A DNA stretch of 64,000 bases from Ipomoea triloba (taxonomy: Eukaryota; Streptophyta; Magnoliopsida; Solanales; Convolvulaceae). The translations under genes and the position numbers were made by a program. This document shows positions 34,269-50,721 of the stretch, piece by piece. Each line of letters starts with the position of its first letter. The first letter of the stretch is position 1. The notes beneath the pieces are model-generated. The model was given only the letters and a program-made list of their open reading frames with translations. It did no database searches and was not told where the DNA came from. The DNA is taken from assembly GCF_003576645.1 (NCBI RefSeq), contig NC_044917.1, forward strand, positions 10,838,958-10,902,957, written 5' to 3'.

Positions 34269-36178
34269 TTAAGATTCTGCGTGTGGGGCCTGCATGCAGC
34301 AACACCATTTTTTCTGCAAAATGAAAAATTGCTGATATTAGAATATAGAAAAGGGACTCCATAAAGACGAAAAGAGCACACCGGGGAATTGCTCACAGCT
34401 AGGCAACACTAATCATCACCAGTAATGACTGATGAGGAAGCTATACCACAGATCCCAAAAAGTGTAGATTATTCACAGGAATATTTATAACTAGCATAGA
34501 AATTTCTTATGACAACCATAACTTAGAATACATAGAAACTCTTGGGTGATGCTAAACCTGAAAGGAAACTGTCAACAATCTGTTAATACAAAAGAGGGGG
34601 GAAGGTGAAGAAACGAAGGTAATAAAGGGTGTTAAAAAATTTCCCAAGATGTCCCTCCAGCCGACAGCCAAATGGTTTGCTCCATTCACATGGGTGGGGA
34701 TCGAACCCCCAACCTCATGCTTAAGGGACGAGGTGCTGAACCACCACGCCAACCATGTTGGTTTATCCATAATCCTATTACAACAAAGAACCTCAAACAA
34801 CAGACTAATGAGAAAGCAACTTACAGCTGGAGGTTTTGATTGATCTGCAGCATGCTTAGTATGAGCATCTGTCTTTGTTGGTGATTCTGGCTGGCCACCT
34901 GTTTTCTTCTCATCTCTGGCCTTATTAAAGATCACAGTAAACCCCTCTGCCGAAGCTGGGTCATTAACATCCCATTCACCAAACTTGGGCAATGGTCGAC
35001 CCTTCTCCTATCAAGTTGTAAGTCACAGACATGATATTAGCAACAAATACTCAAAAATGTAGAGACAAGAAGATTGCCAACCACTCCTAACTTGCTAAGG
35101 TTTACTGTAATATGCCAACAAATGATATAGGATACTTTAACTTTAGTGAAATCAGACATGAATCTCATCTTTTAACACATCACTGAAACTAGAAGAGGAA
35201 TGGGTAAAGATGCAAGAATTTATTTAATAAGCTCATCATCTGTGAAATCTTTTACTATGAAATTCTAAATTTGACAAAGTGAATTGAAAAGAAAAAGAAA
35301 CACAACAAGAAGAATACAAAAGGAAATTCTCTGGTACTAACTAAAACCAGTCATATCACATAAGCCTACCGAACTAAAACCATCATCCCAACATCAAACT
35401 CCACTCAAACAGAGTTACACAAAAAGAGGCAATGAGTATAAACCTTCTCTGGAAGGTATCATCCAATTAGTTAAAAGGATTTAACTTTTTGTAAACTCAA
35501 GCAAAACATGACACTCTCATAATGTAATACAAAGGCATTTGATCAGGCAGGTGAAATAGGTACATACTTAAGTAGTAACATAGATGGAAAAATTTTAATG
35601 CTTTATCCCAGACCACTGAGGCAAGAACTAGATAAGTCCTTTCACGCAAGATAGGAAGGTCTAAGGTTAAATACCTATTTCCCAAAGACCCAAACTATTG
35701 AAACCTACAGAAGTACTGGATTAAGTAGGTGAAATGAGTAAACCAGCAGCATAGAATAGAAGGAAACTAGTTGATTGCTTTATCATTGACCCTACAGTAT
35801 CTCCACAGCAGCATCAATACACAAAAAGTAAAACATAAATGGTAGATTGAATCATAATTTATCCTCATAAGAACTAAAGAAAACTATTGAATTCAATACG
35901 ACACATAAAGACTTGCATCTGATCACTACAACAAATTGGTGCCGATGATATAATCAAGCATTGCTCGATTTTGCCCCGAACTCATCCAACTACCGCGGAA
36001 TCGCAATCGAGCAAATAAAAAATAAAAAAATTTCTACAATCATAACTAGTGCTCCACACATGGATACAGAAGGAGAGAAGAAAAATCCGAAAGAAAGAGA
36101 AAAGTAGAGAGCAAAAAAGCAGGCAACAAAAATCTAGGGATTTAATTCGAAGATACAAATTCAAACACATACCGACAT
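34269..36178 (-). CDS. NOI: NOI/RIN4-like protein
   Basis: A 77-residue NOI-domain protein from three minus-strand exons: 36173-36178 (only ATG TCG), 34825-35007 and 34269-34313. It opens MSEKGRPLPKFGEWDVNDPA and continues SAEGFTVIFNKARDEKKTGG, the NOI/RIN4 core. LPKFGEW fits the PxFGxW site at which the bacterial protease AvrRpt2 cuts RIN4 and NOI proteins. The C-terminus KKWCCCMQAPHAES carries three adjacent cysteines, expected to be acylated and to hold the protein at the plasma membrane. RIN4 relatives are immune regulators guarded by NLR receptors. The two-codon first exon explains why the gene is easily missed. From memory it resembles Arabidopsis At5g55850. It is tail-to-tail with the p24 gene; intron 2 holds a different SINE (family B). 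Confidence 0.92.
34645..34765 (-). mobile_element. tRNA-derived SINE, family B (Au-like)
   Basis: In NOI intron 2, same strand as the gene. TTGGCGTGGTGGTTCAGCAC (A-box) and GGGGGTTCGATCCCCACCC (B-box) form a clear tRNA-like head. Confidence 0.75.
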
Positions 36179-37759
36179 GAATCCGCCAAAGAGATATTTC
36201 TTCGGACAAAATGACTTGTGCGTAGGGGAAGAGAAAGAGAATATGTTAGCTGGGAATATAAATATAATATAGTAATGTACTCTGTATGTATTTATAGAGA
36301 GATAGAGAGAGAGAGAGTATAATGTAACGTAGGAGTAGGAGGGAGAAGGAGAAGTTGGTGAGTTTGGATGGCAGTATGGGAACAGAGAATTATGTAACGC
36401 ATAGAATAGTGCATTCCCACGGCCCACGGGGGGGACAGGGGATGTTTCCATTTCTGTAACGGAAAATTCCTTTCTTCTCCCACCGCCGTCGCATCTGACT
36501 AGTAAAATTATGTCTTAAATGGAAAAACGGACAAGGCTCAAATTGTCCTTTACTTGCACAAAAATGTAATTCAGGAATTATTATGTACCTAAATAAATAA
36601 TGTACCACTATTATGTAGTTTTTGTACCGTGATTACTGATCTGTTACTATTTTAAAAATGATGATCACAAGATTAAATTTTGGTGGCGGGAGTGTGGACA
36701 TTGATTCTTTAGGCTTCAAAAGTAATGAGAAAGTATTTAGAATAAATAATATCTTATTGAGAATCATGAGTGTTTAAAATAATAATAATAATAATGTATA
36801 CTTAAAAAAATAGAATATGAGAGTTAAATAAGTCTCAAACATTTTAATTATAATTAAGTTTTTCAAATTAAAAAAAAAAAGTGTCAAATAAGTGTTTTTA
36901 TGCATGAGAGAAAGCCATAATTTTTTTTTTCTTTCCATATCTAGTCATATTAGACAAAAACACATTGAATTTCTCACTGAGTCCAAACTCGATGGCAAGC
37001 AAAACTAGTAGAAGTAGAGGGGATGAACAATAAACCTTTTTATCACAATGTTCACCGAGGCTCTTAGAGCATGAGACTTGTAAAAAAGCTTTAGGAATCC
37101 AACAAATTATGTAGCGATGATGGCCAACGCAAATTAGTATGTCGAAGTGGAGGAAGCAAACCGAGCCAACAAATGAGAGGAGGGAGGATTGACTAAAAGA
37201 CTTCGAATGTAAATGAGAGATGCATATATTTGTCTCATCTTTTTATTTTTATTTCTTGAAAATCGACAATGCTTAACTGCTGGTTGAAAAACAAAAATAA
37301 CTTTTTTTTAAGATGATGGTTGTCTCTCAATTGAGATTGACATAGTAGATAATAGTATCATCTCTAATTCTTTTTCATCCTTGATGAATTTGATCTTAAA
37401 AAAAAAAAAAAAAAAAAAAAAATAGCTACCACCTCGGCATCCAAATCTGATGAAAATTGGTATATGGAACACAACTTAACTTGTCAACTAACTCAAAATA
37501 AGTTTATAAGATTTACTTTACTAGCAATCTAAGGTGCCGGGTTTGAATAATACCAATGGATAAAATAGGGAGGTACGGATCGAATCCTACCAATAACTAA
37601 AAAATAGAAATATGAATTTGACATTATTGTTGGCACTAGTGTATAAGTATTTGAAGGTCTATATCTCATGATTTACCTCTTTCACGAGTCTCCAAAATAA
37701 GAAAAGAAATTAAGCACAGAGCTTTTGATAGTGTCATGTCAACATACCAATTAAGCAAA

Positions 37760-37838
37760 TCTATACTATATATAAAAACATTATCCTCCTTTAGAATTTT
37801 CCCGCCCAAACGTAGGGATATTTTAGTAATATGGTAAT

Positions 37839-37875
<37 letters not shown>

Positions 37876-38055
37876 TTAATATTAAATATTAATAATATTA
37901 ATTGTTATTATTATAGAATAATATTAATGATAGAATAATATTAATTATAATTGATTATAATATGTTATTAGTAATTATGGTAATTATTATGATAGAATAA
38001 TATTAATGAGATAAGAATGTGGTTTTGATTGTTACAATTTTTGGTAATGTCAATC

Positions 38056-38104
<49 letters not shown>

Positions 38105-39600
38105 TANATTATCTTAATTATTAAGGATATGTATTTAGCTTAGTAATTAGAAGACTTAAAATATAGTATGAATTATAGTAGCATGGTAATCAATTAGTAA
38201 GACAATTATATTAGGCAATCTAATTAATAATTTACTTTTTAAATTATACCATCTTTTTAATTATGAATATTTTTCTAAAGTATATACACAAATTATACTA
38301 ATAAATATAGAGTTAAAAGTGTGTATATAAAAACAATATCCTTCTCCCAAATTTTCCCACCCAAACTTAGTGGCATTTTAATAAAATCATTTATTTTATT
38401 CATTTATTATTTTATTAATTATCCATATATATTTATTCATAAAATCAGTCAATTGCTAAGAACATACCAATTTCATACCCTAATTTCATTCACCTATAAT
38501 TGATTAATTGTCCATATATATTTTTGGTAATATGGTAATATTGTTAATATTAATTGGTAATTGGTGATATATTCATAATTTATACTATATATTCATAAAC
38601 ATATATATTATTCTTAATCAAATCAAATCATGTTTTGTTAGGTTTAATATATTGCATTATCTACCATTCATACCTATTAATTATCGTTTAAAAATTAGAA
38701 AAGATATATTCTAATCTATATGTAAAAAATATATTATTTTATATTACTATATTATAATTATAATTATAATATTATAATATTATAACATTATTTTGTAATA
38801 TTCATATTATATTTTGTAACCTCCATTATATTATAATATTATAATATATTTTCATATATTTTATACGTATAGATTAGAATATATATTGAAATGACATTTA
38901 AAATTAGGAAAAATATATTCTAATCTATACGTATAAAATACATAAATACATAAGTTAGATGAACACTGCAGAAGGTCGAACATATTTAATATATAATAAT
39001 AATAATTTTTGTATATACGAATTGATATTCATGTTAACAAAAAATAATTAATTTATTGTAATTGACTAATAATAATTGCCTAATAATAATTAATGTAATT
39101 AAGCTAAATATTTGTCGTTCAATTTATTTTTATACTCCGTAATAATTAAATTTAAATTATTTCTAATTTTTTCATATTTATTTTTTGTAATAATATAATT
39201 ACTTAAGTTATACGGAGTATTAAATATTGATCTTTTTAAGATAATTGTAAACAAAAAAGTCATATATTATTCAATTAATTGAGTGATACTTTTGCACTAA
39301 TCTTATAATCAAATAAATGTACATGTTCAATATTAGATTTTTTAAAATAATTTTATCTTTAATTTTATTATCTAAATAAATAATAAAAAAAATTTATCAG
39401 TGAATCGCACGGGTAATTGGACAATTATTTGCTCTAATTCAAGCAAAGAAAACATCAAAAAACATAATCAATCCAACTAATTTCATCAATTGCGCTATAT
39501 AATATTCGATGTTATAATTTATATAATTGTATATCGATCCAAATATTATTAAAGTATCATAACAAATTCATTCCGTGCAACGCACGGGCGAAAATACTAG
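37760..39600 (+). mobile_element. Non-autonomous Helitron
   Basis: Starts TCTATACTATATATAAAAAC after A; ends with the hairpin CCGTGCAACGCACGG followed by GCGAAAATACTAG and then T. Insertion between A and T, a TC start and a hairpin plus CTAG end are Helitron hallmarks. A second start-like motif (GTATATAAAAACAATATCC, 38322) and a second end-like motif (GAATCGCACGGG, 39402) suggest a nested or tandem copy. No helicase is encoded. Confidence 0.7.
38066..38102. repeat. TA microsatellite inside Helitron
   Basis: (TA)n followed within a few bases by an undetermined base at 38107, so its length may be an assembly estimate. Confidence 0.9.
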
Positions 39601-40581
39601 TACTTAATAATTGTATTGTTCTCAACCTATTAATTGTGTTATGCTTGCACAATTTTGACATGTAAAATAATATAGTTACACACTTTTTTAGTCTAATTAC
39701 AATTTTATTATACATATTTGACATTATCCCATAAATAGTCCAATATATTTCTCAACTTATCAAAATAGTAAAATTAACATCAAAATTAGAAAATACAATT
39801 GGATCTTTAAAAATGTACAAAATTTTCCAATTAACAGGTAAACTTACATGTCATCTAGTAACTAATTGATTTGACATGCGATGTGGGCACTAACATGAAT
39901 TTTTTTTTTCGTATTTCATTTAAAAATACTAAAGGATAAAGAGATAATTTCACAATTTTCCATTAATTTTTCTTAATTTATCTTATGTGATACTAAATAA
40001 AATGAGACAGAAAATACAGTACATAATATTATTTAATTTATTAAAATTTAAAATTAAATTATGTAGGTGTTTCATTAATTTTGATATAATAATTCTTTTA
40101 ATAAAGATGGTTGTAATTGAAGTCAATTTCTTAATAAACATACATAAGAAACATATATAAATATCGCTAACAAGCATGTAAACTTTGTCCAATAATCTAA
40201 ACATATATAAAAGATCAAGTACTTCTAATTTATTTACAAGAAGATGTTTTATTCAACATATAGAGAGTAATAATTTCATCATAAAAATGACTAGCCAAAT
40301 GACATGATACTCAATTCAATCTCCTTCTATTACAAAAGCTAGCTCAAGAGTGAATGTATTATCATAATTTAAATATCACTTCATAATCTCTTATAAATCT
40401 GACATGAGATTATATCAGATAACTACTACTAGCAACCCAGGACCGCCAGACCGGTTATCATTTTTGGGTTCAATAAGTCCTGAACCTGAAGTACAGTTAA
40501 CAGTTCAATCCGGATGGGCAGACCGGTTATCTTCTGCTGACACTCTGCTTTTGCTCTCTTGATAGTTGATAGCAAATAGCA

Positions 40582-45195
<4,614 letters not shown>

Positions 45196-45998
45196 AGTCA
45201 AGAATAGTAAGTTGTGATTGTATGACACTGGGTATTCGCTTGAATTGTGATTATTGCTAAGAGGCCTTGATGGTTCAACTTTTTGTTCAGTGGCAAGACT
45301 TGAGACAAACACTTGCCGTAATCCATCCAGCTGGCCTGGCCTACGTTCACTTCAACTACAATCTGCTAAACTCGGTGAGTGATATCCAATAAACCTCCCT
45401 GTGTCTCAGAAGAAAAAATAAATAAAGGCAATTCTGAACCTTCAAGCAAAGGCTTAATGTATGATTTTGGATTTGTTTGAGATGTAACAACATTTGAAGG
45501 GTCATTGTACTACCAAAATTGATTGGGGAGGGGAGGTGATGACTGAAGAGAGGGTGAGGGTCTCTATTCTGTAGGCTAATGCTAAATATGTACAAATTTT
45601 TATATACACAGTATTAGTTGATATGGGCTATGGCCAATAGTGAAAACATTCTTTTTTGTCTTTTTATATTTTTGTCTTCTTGCACTCTTGATGATAAAAC
45701 ATTCTTATAAAACATTCTTCTTTGTCACTTTCGTCGCTACTTGATAATAATTTGTATCTTTGAGTGAATTTGATTTCATCTTTTTGAATATTTTCCTGTA
45801 GTCATTGATAATAATGAGTTTTCATTAGTACTAATTCAGATAATACAATGGTAGTACTCTTGAATTTTTTGACAGGATAGATCCATCTTAATAATATTTT
45901 GATAATGCGTCCATTCACTCCATTGGTCCAAACAACTCTTGGTAATACTCCACTGAAACAGAGGTAATTGGTAGTAATTCAGTGTTTCACACAAAGAT
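45196..45998. other. Methyltransferase 3' flank
   Basis: It holds the 3' UTR and AT-rich spacer before the tRNA gene. Nothing further recognised. Confidence 0.5.
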
Positions 45999-46069
45999 GC
46001 ACCAGTGGTCTAGTGGTAGAATAGTACCCTGCCACGGTACAGACCCGGGTTCGATTCCCGGCTGGTGCA
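45999..46069 (+). tRNA. tRNA-Gly (GCC)
   Basis: A 71-nt cloverleaf. The acceptor GCACCAG pairs with CTGGTGC. The A-box TGGTCTAGTGG and B-box GGTTCGATTCC are canonical. Anticodon loop CTGCCAC is closed by GTACC/GGTAC, giving anticodon GCC. The T-stem CCGGG/CCCGG is perfect. The gene is not followed by its own T-run; the first T6 comes about 100 nt later, after a snoRNA-like unit, so the transcript should include both. Confidence 0.95.
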
Positions 46070-46074
46070 CTTTG

Positions 46075-46162
46075 GAGCAATGATGAAAGTTACGCTCTTG
46101 TGGTGATTGGGTCGCCACAGTTTGCCCGATCTTAAACGGACGATAATCAGCGTCTCTGAGTT
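46075..46162 (+). ncRNA. C/D-box snoRNA-like unit fused to tRNA-Gly
   Basis: It starts five bases after the tRNA. The C box ATGATGA is at 46080-46086 and the D box CTGA at 46156-46159, with short complementary ends outside them (GGA/TCC). A guide-like stretch ends ATAATCAGCGTCT just before the D box. Plants are known to encode tRNA-Gly-snoR43 dicistrons cut by RNase Z, and this has that architecture and tRNA. Equivalence to snoR43 and the target rRNA site are not established here. Confidence 0.72.
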
Positions 46163-46170
46163 CCTTCTCC

Positions 46171-46176
46171 TTTTTT
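46171..46176 (+). terminator. RNA polymerase III T-run
   Basis: TTTTTT, the first T-run of four or more downstream of the tRNA, placed just after the snoRNA-like unit. Confidence 0.75.
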
Positions 46177-46361
46177 CCCCCACTTCTTTGCTGGACTATT
46201 CCCACATAATAGTAAAATCTCCCCAATTTTTATCTTCAATTTATTTTATAGTAAATATTTAATAATTAATGTATTGTGGATGTATAAATATTATGTAATC
46301 AATCAATTTTGTCACGTTAAAAAGGTAAATTTGATCTATTAAATCTTTGAATATTTGTCAT

Positions 46362-46510
46362 TAGCCTGGTGCTCAAATGGCATGTAGTGACTCTCCTATA
46401 CGGGCGGTTATGAGATCAGATCTCAGTGGAGGCGATACTAACTCTTTGTGCTTCAAGAGGTTGAGAAACAGTCTCTACAATCTAACAGAGTTAGTGGTAT
46501 TCAACAAAAA
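46362..46510 (+). mobile_element. tRNA-derived SINE, family C (copy 2)
   Basis: It has the A-box region CCTGGTGCTCAAATGGCATG, then AACTCTTTGTGCTTCAAGAG and CAGAGTTAGTGGTATTCAAC, and ends in an A-run. It matches the 23570 copy. Confidence 0.65.
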
Positions 46511-47639
46511 AAAAAAATCTTTGAATATTTAATTGAAATAAATTTGTTATTTTTTTAAGAATATGTGTAACCATCAATCTTTAATTTTGTTTGATTGATA
46601 CTTATTTCTAATCTTAACACAACCAAGAATGAGTGTGAAAGGAATTGTTACAATTACTGTCTTTGTATCTCATCGGCATTAATGCTTTTCTCTTTTTTTT
46701 TTTCTTTTTTTTTTTTCTATCAATATTTACTAGCATCTTCATTTCGTCATCAATCTCCAATTCTATCACTTGGGTAAAAGAATATGTTAAAAGTTGATTT
46801 ATTTTTTTTTAAAATACTCCGTAGAAAACTTTATAGATTATTTACACATCCAAGATTGTCTTTCAAATGAATACTTCTTTAGTCTCTTTAGATTTGTCGC
46901 ACCTCCACTTATAAGGTTCATGGCAAATTTAAAAAAGAAATGACTTTTCAATCTTAAATATTCTAATAAATTAATAAGTATATTTGTGTTTGATAGAATG
47001 AGGACTCATAAAATTCACAAAGAGGTTATTAGCTCATAAAGTAGATGAAGGTTGATAATAAAAAATAATTTAGTACAATGAAATATTAATTAAGCATGAG
47101 TTGTGTATTGGAAGAATAGTACTCTCTCATTATATGCGTACTTAGATTTGATTCTTGACTAATGCATCAAATGTTGGAGAAAATTGAAATTTAATTACAA
47201 AAATTAATTCCAAACAATTTTAGTACAAAACTAAAATAACAAATATATACATACGAAATATATATAACAAAATAGGGATTTATTTTGCCAAAAATAATTC
47301 CACCACAACTAATACGAAACTAGTACAAAAGATTTAATTTACGAAAAATTAATCCCATCACAAACTTGGTACGAAACCAAGAACAATATATATGAAAAGA
47401 TATAAACCGAGAAAAGGTTCCAAATACTTGGTACAAAACCAAGAACGATATATATATATATAATATAACACGAGAGAGGGTTTCTAACCTATAGTTGAAC
47501 GCAACCGAAAAACAAGAATGAAGAAGGGGAAGTCTGAGTCGTGTGTACACACTCTCTTTAAAACCGATTCGTCACCCTCTCTTTAAAACCGATTCGCCAC
47601 CCGCCACCTCCTGATGGTGCTAGAAGCGTTGTGGCGTCA

Positions 47640-47795
47640 GTCTCCCAGGACAAAACGGACTACGACCTTGGTATTTGAGCACACAAGCCCCGCACTTATC
47701 ATGATCGAGTAACTGGCCCAGGGGGAATCATCGTCACCTGCTGGAATTGAACACGAGAGCTCACTTGCCACTTGAGCTACCCCATTGGATTGATT
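47640..47795 (-). mobile_element. tRNA-derived SINE, family E (copy 3)
   Basis: Read on the minus strand: GGGGTAGCTCAAGTGGCAAG (A-box), GTTCAATTCCAGCAGG (B-box) and CCCCCTGGGCCAG, as in the 22420 copy. It abuts an LTR fragment. Confidence 0.65.
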
Positions 47796-47799
47796 TGCA

Positions 47800-48052
47800 C
47801 GAATAGTTAATTGCTAATCTTGATTAGCATTTTACTTGGCTTAAGTTTCGACTTCTCTCAAATAAATTCACTTTGAGGATCAATTTCTCATTCACCTATT
47901 ATCCATTTTGAGTGTACATTGTATCAAATATTTCCGTCTCACTACGAAGAGTGCAAATCCACTTTGATCCGATCCAAATTGGAAGTGGATCTCGCATACA
48001 TTTGTACCACAAAATGCCACTCAAAATAGTCATTTTGCTAAAAATTCCAACA
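47800..48052 (-). mobile_element. Copia LTR fragment, minus strand
   Basis: Read on the minus strand it opens TGTTGGAATTTTTAGC and continues with GAGTGGCATTTTGTGGTAC, GATCGGATCAAAGTGGATTT and CTCAAAATGGATAATAGG. It is a diverged first part of the 48354 LTR family. Confidence 0.7.
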
Positions 48053-48190
48053 TCAGATAGGTCTTAAAGGATTACGTACTACAAAGTTATTATTGATTTA
48101 TGCATCAGATAGGTCTTAAAGGATTATTACAAAGTCATTCTTGACTTATGTATCATATAAGTCTTAAAGGATTACTACAAAGTCACTTCT
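48053..48190 (+). repeat. Tandem repeat, three units of 50-58 bp
   Basis: Each unit has CATCAGATAGGTCTTAAAGG or a near copy, followed by ATTACTACAAAGT. Units start near 48053, 48109 and 48152. Confidence 0.75.
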
Positions 48191-48733
48191 ACAGTTTTAC
48201 AAAAAGTCTTAAAAGTAGTAAAATTAGATAAAGTTTCTTTAATTTTGTCTTCTTTTTTTTTTTCTTTTTTTTTCATCTTCTTGCACTCTTGATGATAAGG
48301 CATTCTTCTTTGTCTTCTTTTGTCACTATTTAATAATTACTAAGGGTATCTCATGTTGGAAAAAAGGCAATAAATGGCATTTTAAGTGGCCATTTTGTGG
48401 TATAAATATATGTAGGGTCCACATTCGATTTGGGTCGGGTCAAAGTGGATTCGGATTCTTCGTAGTGAGACGAAGAGATCGATATATTATACGCTCAAAA
48501 TGGATAATGGGTGAATGAGAAATTGGTTCTCAAAGTAGACCCATTGAGATGGAAAATTGTGGGAAAAGCTTTAAGGAAAAGCATTTGTCCCACATTGGTT
48601 TGGGAAGAAGATTTCACCCACTATATATACAAGAGGCTTTCTTAAGCTAATTGACTTGTATGGGATAGATGCTCTCTCTCGCGCGCAAGGGGGGGGGGGG
48701 GGGCAAATNNNNNNNNNNNNNNNNNNNNNNNNN

Positions 48734-50126
48734 TGACTCCGGAGTTAAACAATATGAAATGAAACAATTTCAATTTCTGAAATTCAAATTTTTCAAATAA
48801 ATATTGAAATATGAATATAGATTATTGATATTATGTTTCCGAAGGGATCTTGCTAAGACTTCTTCAGAAAAATCTTTACCCCAGCTATCTAATCTATAAT
48901 ACTAATTTATCTAGAATTCTTTATATATAGAAATAGAATTTATATATAGAAATATAAATAGAGAAAACTTATAGATCATGATGTCTACACATCAACCGAA
49001 CCAATAATAGAACCTATGACTATTCATGATTCCATAATTGAATCAAGTCCATACCGGTTCCAAATTAAAGTTATAGGAATGTTATGGTAAAACTTCGTTT
49101 GAAACGATGTGGTAGAAAGCAACGTGCGACTTGAAGGCCACGATCCGTTGTGGATTGTTACATCCACCATTTGATATAGGAATGAAGATGCTCTTGGCTC
49201 GACATCATTTGTTCTGTTCCACGAGAACCCTTGTTGGGTTTTCATGGAAATAGTTCATGATGAAGCTCGAGTAGTTAGTTTTTTTTGGGGGGGCAGGGAT
49301 CTAGGGTTAATGCCAATCAATAAATTGGAACAACTTCGTAAACATATCTTCGATATAGAAAGAATCCAATTCGAGGAAGTTTCCAAAAAGTTATTAGACT
49401 TGATCAAACTTTTTCGATCCGAAGTGTATCATGCGGGAATCCACCGTCTGTAGGATTCTTTGGTAGAAAGAAATAAAAAAAGGTATGTTGCTGCCATTTT
49501 GAAAGGAAAGTCTTAAGAAACACCGAAGTAATGTCTAAACCCAATGATTCAAAACAAACTATCAAAGGATCCCAGAACAAGCAAACGCCGTTTTAATTGT
49601 CTCAATCACTGGATCAGACGGAAGAATCAAAATTCATTTGATTTTAAACGAGACAAGCATAAGGGGAGGAAAGACCGCTCAAGAAATGAAATTTTCGAAA
49701 ACTTTTTATTTGAGAATTATCCAATTTGAGTTATGAGAGTAGGAATGATTTATTTTTCATTTTTATGATTATGAAGGAAGAAGCAAAAAATTAAATCAAA
49801 GTCTAATTGATTTTTTGTTCTAATTTAGAAATTTCATACATAGGCAAAACCTCAAATCCTTCATTTTTCTCGAGCCGTACGAGGAGAAAACTTCCTATAC
49901 GTTTCTAGGGGGGGTGTTGCTCGTCTACATCTATCCCAATGAGCCGTCTATCGAATCGTTGCAATTGATGTTCGATCCCGAAGAGAAGGAAAAGATCTTC
50001 GGAAATTGGGTTTTTATGATCCCATAAGGAATCAAACTTATTTAAATGTTCCGGCTATTCTATATTTCCTCGAAAAAGGTGCTCAACCTACAGGAACTGT
50101 TCAGGATATTTTGAAGAGGTCGGGGG
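48734..50126 (+). other. Plastid-derived DNA (rps16 region)
   Basis: About 1.4 kb of chloroplast sequence: the 5' flank of rps16, exon 1, the group II intron and most of exon 2. It could be a nuclear plastid insertion (NUPT) in the LTR. It could also be a plastid contig mis-joined at the adjacent N-gap. Its right edge joins LTR sequence without a gap (GGGGTTCC at 50124-50129), which favours a real insertion. Confidence 0.85.
49084..50126 (+). pseudogene. rps16: Plastid rps16 (ribosomal protein S16), 3'-truncated
   Basis: Exon 1 49084-49123 encodes MVKLRLKRCGRKQ. The group II intron 49124-49940 starts GTGCGACTTGAAGG and holds a domain V hairpin near 49871 (GAGCCGTACGAGGAGAAA). Exon 2 from 49941 encodes [35 protein letters not shown] and [20 protein letters not shown]. 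It ends at the LTR join, about 40 nt short of a normal rps16 exon 2. In the nucleus it lacks plastid splicing and cannot act as a gene. Confidence 0.9.
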
Positions 50127-50721
50127 TTCCACCGTGACTGTTCAGGAGACCAATCCAAGATGGTTAAATAAGGAGTTAGTGGCAGATTAAAGTGCTGTTA
50201 GTGGAGAGGAGGTTACAAGGCCAAAATTGAATGCCATTAATCCTTTCCTCTACTATATATTTCTAGGTTGAGCAGCAGATTTATAACAACAAGACGAAAG
50301 TCAGTTTTCCTCCTCGAAACTCTGCTCCTCCTTCGTTCTAGCCACCTGTGTTCATCCCACGTTCTCGTTCGCCGGATCCAAGTTTGTGTGCTCAAACGGC
50401 GGATCGTAGTACGTTTTATACTGGGAAACCTAGACCGCAACGCTCCAGCACCCCGGGAGGCAGTAAATAAGGTTTTAAGGACAGAGGCAACTCGACTCGT
50501 ACTTACAACTACCCCAAAAGTCCGTTTTCCCCGTTCCTTGTATTCCAGGTTTATCGAACCTTTGTTGTAGGTTTAAATTCCTGGAATTTTGTGGAATTCC
50601 TTGTAATATTTGTTTTAGTGGTTTTTCCTATTTCGTCCATTTTCTTGGGTATTTCGAGAATTGTTTCCCAACAATCTTAAAACCTTATATATCCTTTTCT
50701 ATTCTCGAATACCACGGAGAA

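Larger units (their letters stand above)
36179..40581. other. Intergenic region between NOI (-) and methyltransferase (+)
   Basis: It carries the divergent promoters of both genes, a GA microsatellite (36296-36318) in the NOI 5' flank, a poly-A run (37398-37422), a Helitron (37760-39600) and AT-rich sequence. No open frame in 36600-37750 or 39610-40560 resembles a gene. One isolated N is at 38107. Confidence 0.6.
46511..48348. other. Intergenic region before the copia element
   Basis: No gene. It holds short direct repeats built on TTGGTACGAAACCAAGAAC (47362 and 47430), a doubled CTCTCTTTAAAACCGATTCG (47551 and 47577), a family E SINE, an LTR fragment and a tandem repeat, listed separately where clear. 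Confidence 0.55.
48354..50673 (+). repeat. 5' LTR, interrupted by N-gap and plastid DNA
   Basis: The left 355 bp matches 3' LTR 55374-55594 plus 56716-56840. The right part from 50127 matches 3' LTR 57270 onward. The middle LTR segment is replaced by 25 undetermined bases (48709-48733) and plastid sequence. A G-run at 48689-48703 precedes the gap. Confidence 0.85.

Noticed and set aside
45999..46176. The tRNA plus tail as a young SINE
   Set aside because: There are only two copies, in tandem-like positions, without A-tails or target duplications, and C and D boxes are placed as in tRNA-snoRNA dicistrons.
49244..49453. Open frames in the plastid block (49024-49729)
   Set aside because: They lie in the rps16 group II intron and its flank, not in known plastid proteins.
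50268..50570. A 100-codon Arg-rich open frame, with a near copy at 57486-57788 and overlapping minus-strand frames
   Set aside because: Both copies lie in the two LTRs of one element, so similarity is by LTR identity. No domain is recognised and the minus strand is equally open.
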